Source: Acidimicrobiales bacterium (GTDB lineage Bacteria > Actinomycetota > Acidimicrobiia > Acidimicrobiales > SZUA-35). Taken from it: a stretch of 64,000 nt of DNA. The translations under genes were made by a program, and so were the position numbers. Under the pieces are notes generated by a model. The model was not told the origin of the DNA. It did not search any database and was given only the letters and a program-made list of their open reading frames with translations. Location of the stretch: contig JAWKIO010000005.1 of the NCBI GenBank assembly GCA_041394265.1, positions 4,526,001-4,590,000 of the forward strand, written 5' to 3'. Shown piece by piece: positions 60,462 to 64,000 of the stretch. Numbering within the stretch: position 1 is the first letter of the stretch; every line of letters starts with the position of its first letter.

Positions 60462-60902
60462 TCAGGCGCTGCCGTCATCGACACAGGCCGAGCAGATGCC
60501 CTCGAGCGCGAAGTGTCGTGGTCGAGGGGTGAATCCGAACCGTTCACGCAGTTCGCGGGTCGCAGCGTCGAACTCGGCGGTGGGTGCTTCCGTGATCGAC
60601 GAGCACTGCACGCACACCAGATGCACGTGGTCGGCAACCGGCTGCACGTGGTACACGGCCGACCCGTGGGCGATGTGGCCGTGTTCGACCACGTCGAGCT
60701 CGCTCAGTGTGTCGAGGAAGCGATAGATCGTCGACTCGGCGATCTCCGGGTGGTCGACCTTCACCGCATCGGCAAGGTCGGCCGGCGTGAAGTGGTCGGG
60801 GAGGGCGAGCATTGCCTCGGCGATCTGGCGGCGAGGGGTGGTGATCCGGTGGCCGTTGTTGCTCAACAGTTCGAGGATGCTCGCGAGATCGGTCCCGGCC
60901 AT
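60462..60902 (-). CDS. zur: Fur-family metal regulator, probably Zur
   Basis: 146 residues. Winged helix with HRITTPRRQIAEAML and AESTIYRFLDTLSELDVV, then a metal-binding part: DHVHLVCVQC (His92, His94, Cys97, Cys100) and CSAC (Cys137, Cys140). Both Cys pairs form the structural zinc site. It is divergent from a zinc-type uptake operon and shares an 83-base region with a 17-bp palindrome, so zinc is the best metal. Fur or manganese specificity is possible on sequence alone. Confidence 0.88.
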   Translation of the reverse strand: MAGTDLASILELLSNNGHRITTPRRQIAEAMLALPDHFTPADLADAVKVDHPEIAESTIYRFLDTLSELDVVEHGHIAHGSAVYHVQPVADHVHLVCVQCSSITEAPTAEFDAATRELRERFGFTPRPRHFALEGICSACVDDGSA

Positions 60903-60954
60903 GGCCGGAGGGTAGTCGGAAACAATCTGGTGAACTTCGCCGCCCGACCCGTTG

Positions 60955-60971
60955 TTGCAAGCAGCTTGCGA
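60955..60971. promoter_or_regulatory. Operator-like palindrome in front of znuA, candidate Zur box
   Basis: TTGCAAGC, A, GCTTGCGA: two eight-base arms, seven of eight matched, one central base. It sits in the 83-base region between the divergent Fur-family gene and the znuA start, just upstream of TAGCGT (60973-60978), so binding would cover the -35 region. Binding by the neighbouring regulator is inferred. Confidence 0.65.
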
Positions 60972-60985
60972 TTAGCGTGCTCGGG

Positions 60986-61999
60986 ATGAAGCTTCTGACT
61001 CCACTGTTGTTGGCCGGTGCCCTGGTTGCTGCATCGTGCGGCGGATCGGGGGGCGGCGCCTCGGCATCTGACGACGCAAGCGCCGACAGCGACCGGCTCG
61101 TGTTGGCGACCACCGTGGCTCCCATCACCAGTTTGGCCAGCCAGATCGTCGGCGATCGCGCCGAGGTGGTCGGCATCGTCCCCGAGGGCACCAACTCCCA
61201 CACCTACGAGCCGAAGCCGAGCGTCGCCGAACTGCTCAGTCGGGCCGACCTCATCTTCGTCAACGGTCTCAAGCTCGAGGAGCCGACCGTCGAGTTGGCC
61301 GAGGCCAATATGCGTGACGACGCCGAGATCATCGAACTCGGGACGATCGCCCTGCCGGAAGCGGACTACATCTACGACTTCTCGTTCCCCGAGTCCGAAG
61401 GCAAACCCAACCCTCATCTGTGGACCGATCCGAGCTACGCACTCCAGTACACCGAAATCATTCGCGACCGGGTGACCGCTGCCGATCCCGAGAACGCCGA
61501 CTACTACGCGGCGAACTATGAGGCGTTCGCCGCCCTCATCGACGAGTTCGATGCCGCCATGCGGGAGTCGTTCGCCACCATTCCCGAAGGCAGCAAGAAG
61601 TTGCTGACCTATCACGACGCCTACGCGTACTTCGCCAAGAACTATGGCTGGGAGGTGATCGGGGCGATCCAGGTATCGGACTTCGAGGACCCGACGGCGA
61701 AGGAGTTGGCCGACCTCATCGATCAGGTCCGGGCCGAGGGCGTGCAAGCCATCTTCGGTTCCGAAGTGTTCCCGAGCCCGGTCCTCGAACAGATCGGCCA
61801 GGAGGCCGGCGTGACCTACGTCGATGTCCTGCGAGACGACGACCTTCCCGGGGAGCCCGGTGACGCCGAACACTCCTGGCTCGGCCTGATGGTGTTCGAC
61901 TACCTCACGATGACCGATGCCCTTGGCGGCGACTCCTCGGCCATTGCCGCCCTCGACGTGCGCAATGTCGCACCTGACGAAGCGACGTACCCCCAATGA
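60986..61999 (+). CDS. znuA: Zinc-binding lipoprotein of a metal ABC transporter
   Basis: 337 residues. Lipobox VAASC (Cys18). Cluster A-I metal ligands are His72 (GTNSHTYEP), His144 (NPHLWTDP), His210 (LTYHDAYAYF) and an acidic residue further on; a His in the third place favours zinc over manganese. There is no His-rich loop; the place holds an acidic/aromatic stretch instead. TAGCGT ends seven bases before ATG 60986, suggesting a leaderless start. The stop overlaps znuC by four bases. Confidence 0.9.
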   Translation: MKLLTPLLLAGALVAASCGGSGGGASASDDASADSDRLVLATTVAPITSLASQIVGDRAEVVGIVPEGTNSHTYEPKPSVAELLSRADLIFVNGLKLEEPTVELAEANMRDDAEIIELGTIALPEADYIYDFSFPESEGKPNPHLWTDPSYALQYTEIIRDRVTAADPENADYYAANYEAFAALIDEFDAAMRESFATIPEGSKKLLTYHDAYAYFAKNYGWEVIGAIQVSDFEDPTAKELADLIDQVRAEGVQAIFGSEVFPSPVLEQIGQEAGVTYVDVLRDDDLPGEPGDAEHSWLGLMVFDYLTMTDALGGDSSAIAALDVRNVAPDEATYPQ

Positions 62000-62808
62000 A
62001 CGACAATGGTGAGGTCCACAAGATGATCCGGCCCGGTGAGCTGCTCCGCCTCGAACACGTCACGTGCTCCTACGGCGAAGGCCCGGTGTTGCGCGACATC
62101 GATTTCACGATCGGCGATCACCAATTCACCGGCATCGTGGGCCCATCGGGCTCGGGCAAGACCACCCTGCTCAAGGTGTTGCTCGGCACCATGCGGCCCG
62201 TGCACGGCGAGGTATACCGCACACCGGGTCTCGGGATCGGCTACGTGCCGCAGGTCGAAACGGTCGACTGGAGCTTCCCACTCACGGTGTCGGAGTGCGT
62301 GTTGTTGGCCAGCCCCGGGAATCGTCGGCTCCCGTGGCCGAGCCGGGCCGAGCGAGCTGCGGCCCGAGACGTCATGGATCGCCTCGGCATCGGTGCGCTG
62401 GCCGATCGGCACATTCGCGAGCTGTCCGGTGGTCAGCAGCAGCGCATGTTCATCGCTCGGGCATTGCTCGGACAGCCGCAGCTGCTCGTGATGGACGAGC
62501 CGACCTCGGGTGTCGACGTCAAGACTCGTCACGAGGTGCTCCATCTCCTGGCCGATCTGAACGCCGATGGCCTCGCGGTGGTCCTGACCACGCATGATCT
62601 CAACGGCATGGCGTCACACCTCCCACATCTGGTGTGTATGAACACCTCGATCGTCGCCAGCGGTGCTCCGGCCGACGTCCTCACCTCGGAGGTCATGGAG
62701 GCAACGTTCGGGGCGGCGATGGAGGTCTTCGACTACAGCGGTCATCGGGTCGTGATCGACCTCGCCGACACCGCACCGATCATTCCGCTGATGCGTGACG
62801 CACGATGA
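61996..62808 (+). CDS. znuC: Metal ABC transporter ATPase
   Basis: 270 residues. Walker A GPSGSGKT, signature LSGGQQQRMFIARAL, Walker B LLVMDEPTSGVD and H-loop TTHD. ATG 61996 overlaps znuA (ATGA). The next gene starts 11 bases after, with GAGGAG six bases before it. The longer N-terminal leader of 18 residues before the first strand is unusual. Confidence 0.92.
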   Translation: MNDNGEVHKMIRPGELLRLEHVTCSYGEGPVLRDIDFTIGDHQFTGIVGPSGSGKTTLLKVLLGTMRPVHGEVYRTPGLGIGYVPQVETVDWSFPLTVSECVLLASPGNRRLPWPSRAERAAARDVMDRLGIGALADRHIRELSGGQQQRMFIARALLGQPQLLVMDEPTSGVDVKTRHEVLHLLADLNADGLAVVLTTHDLNGMASHLPHLVCMNTSIVASGAPADVLTSEVMEATFGAAMEVFDYSGHRVVIDLADTAPIIPLMRDAR

Positions 62809-62818
62809 GGAGCCGCAG

Positions 62819-63664
62819 ATGATCGAGGAACTGGTTCGCCCCTTCGAGTTCGAGTTCTTTCGCAACGGCCTCATCGTGGCCACGCTGGCCGGTGCTCTGT
62901 GCGGGATGATCGGCGTCTACGTGGTTCTCAAGGGCATGAGCTACATCGGGCATGGATTGTCACACGCGATCTTCGGTGGGTTTGCGATCAGCGCGTTGAT
63001 CGGCGTCAACTTCGTGCTCGGGGCCGGGGTTTGGGGTGTTGCCTCTGCGCTCGCCATCAACGGCGTGACCCGTCGTCGGGTCATCGGGGCCGATGCCGCG
63101 ATCGGCGTGATCACCACGGCGTCGTTTGCGCTTGGTCTCGCTCTCTTCGCCATCTTCGGTCGCCAGGGGAGGAGCTTCGAAGCGGCGTTGTTCGGCAGCA
63201 TCCTCGGCGTCGACTACGACGACGTGGTGGCGGTCGCCGTCGTCACACTGGCCGTCATGGTGGTGGTCTTCTTCGGCTACCGCCAGCTGCTGTTCACCAC
63301 GTTCGACCCCGACGTCGCCGAATCTTCTGGCATCTCGACCGCACGGGTCGACGCTCTGCTGATGGTCGTGCTGTCGGCATCGATCCTCGTCAGCATGCAG
63401 GTGCTCGGCGTCACGCTGATCGCCGCCACCCTCGCCATCCCCGCATCGATCGCCCGGATGCTCACCAACTCGTTCCGCGACATGTTGTTCCTGGCCACCG
63501 GCATTGGAGCCGTCACCGGCTTCGTCGGGATGAATCTCAGCTACCACCTCGACATCCAGTCCGGTCCGACCATCGTGCTCGTCGGGGCGATCGGGTTCGC
63601 CGCGGTCTACCTGGTCTCGGGGTCACGAACCCGCAGCCGCCTCGCGGGAATCGATCATCACTGA
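62819..63664 (+). CDS. znuB: Metal ABC transporter permease
   Basis: 281 residues, about eight helices, ABC-3 family. GMSYIGHGLSHAIFGG and GVTLIAATLAIPASIARMLT are typical family segments. ATG 62819 follows GAGGAG by six bases; an eight-residue upstream reading overlaps znuC and is rejected. Completes znuABC, repressed by the divergent Fur-type protein by inference. Confidence 0.92.
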   Translation: MIEELVRPFEFEFFRNGLIVATLAGALCGMIGVYVVLKGMSYIGHGLSHAIFGGFAISALIGVNFVLGAGVWGVASALAINGVTRRRVIGADAAIGVITTASFALGLALFAIFGRQGRSFEAALFGSILGVDYDDVVAVAVVTLAVMVVVFFGYRQLLFTTFDPDVAESSGISTARVDALLMVVLSASILVSMQVLGVTLIAATLAIPASIARMLTNSFRDMLFLATGIGAVTGFVGMNLSYHLDIQSGPTIVLVGAIGFAAVYLVSGSRTRSRLAGIDHH

Positions 63665-63740
63665 CGCTGCGTCCGCTATGTCCGGACATTTGGGACCTTC
63701 GGCCGTGCGCATCCACGGGCCCCGTCGCCACACTGGAGCC

Positions 63741-64000
63741 ATGACCGTCATCGATGTGTATGCCGATATCTGGTGTCCGTTCACCCACGTTGGACTCAAG
63801 CGATTGGTCGAGCAGCGAGCTGCTCGCGGTGACGGGGTGACGCTGCGAGTGCGTCCGTGGCCCCTCGAACTGGTCAACGGCAAACCCATGGACGCCCACT
63901 TCATCGGCGAGGAAGTCGATGATCTACGGGAGCAGGCCGCCGGCGACCTGTTCAGCGGATTCGACGTCGAGGCCTTTCCGACGACCACCCTGCCGGCACT
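63741..64000 (+). CDS. DsbA-family oxidoreductase (FrnE/HCCA isomerase-like), 3' end missing
   Basis: 86 residues visible to the window edge. IDVYADIWCPFTHVGLKRL is the N-terminal thioredoxin-like strand and active-site helix, but the motif is CPFT, keeping only the first cysteine, as in 2-hydroxychromene-2-carboxylate isomerases and some FrnE-like proteins. LRVRPWPLELVNGKPMD is also characteristic. Function, glutathione- or mycothiol-linked isomerase or reductase, is open. Confidence 0.75.
   Translation, partial: MTVIDVYADIWCPFTHVGLKRLVEQRAARGDGVTLRVRPWPLELVNGKPMDAHFIGEEVDDLREQAAGDLFSGFDVEAFPTTTLPA

Overview
The window is high-GC DNA, about 65-68% by eye, with GTG and TTG starts, many 4-bp ATGA/GTGA gene overlaps and very long antisense open frames. 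The order uvrC, (methyltransferase), rapZ, yvcK/glmR, gap, pgk, tpiA ... secG is the actinobacterial core arrangement. With an F420/PPOX-type flavoprotein, a single-chain acyl-CoA carboxylase and a FadE34-like fused acyl-CoA dehydrogenase, it points to an actinobacterium, most likely an Acidimicrobiia (Ilumatobacter-like) chromosome. That placement is an inference from gene content and order. I saw no rRNA, insertion sequence, phage module or CRISPR array.

Layout. (1) 1-11645 is a surface-glycan locus: a flippase cut by the window edge, an ExoA-like glycosyltransferase, a translationally coupled run pseB-pseC-pseI-spsF for a nonulosonic acid, a capsule-type transferase, a methyltransferase, and a HisF2/HisH2/WbpG-like trio that converts an N-acetyl sugar to an acetamidino sugar. 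Together they suggest a pseudaminic-acid-like sugar carrying an acetamidino group. (2) 11737-14186 holds nadA and a zinc-ribbon, membrane-anchored protein with a degenerate trypsin fold. (3) 14293-22167 is the core block uvrC, rapZ, glmR, gap, pgk, tpiA; whiA, normally after glmR, is absent. (4) 22373-28243 is a complete peptide ABC transporter inserted between tpiA and secG, followed by secG, a second binding lipoprotein and tRNA-Leu(GAG). (5) 30840-33040, just after the tRNA, holds an HTH/nucleotidyltransferase pair resembling an AbiE-type toxin-antitoxin system and an orphan ribbon-helix-helix protein.

(6) 33058-45207 is a mixed catabolic and stress region: flavin oxidoreductases, hydrolase, alcohol dehydrogenase, PhyH oxygenase, Hsp20, universal stress protein, acyl-CoA ligase and small conserved proteins. 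(7) 45281-55775 holds lipid and CoA metabolism (single-chain biotin carboxylase/carboxyltransferase, fused acyl-CoA dehydrogenase), an ankyrin protein, and a striking four-copy inverted repeat array at 50641-50752. (8) 55811-60261 is a compact six-gene minus-strand unit: ECF sigma factor, Thr-rich membrane anti-sigma candidate, an Asp/His/Glu-tailed membrane protein, a Pro-rich repeat membrane protein, ApbE flavin transferase and a ferric-reductase-like haem membrane protein. I consider this the best candidate for an undescribed system: a regulated envelope metal/flavin redox device. (9) 60462-63664 is a Zur-type regulator divergent from a zinc ABC transporter, with a 17-bp operator-like palindrome between them. 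The window ends inside a DsbA-family gene.

Promoter logic. Several genes have a TANNNT -10 hexamer ending about 6-9 bp before the start codon (nadA, the HTH gene, the PhyH gene, znuA, and more weakly uvrC and others). This implies leaderless mRNAs, a common actinobacterial habit.
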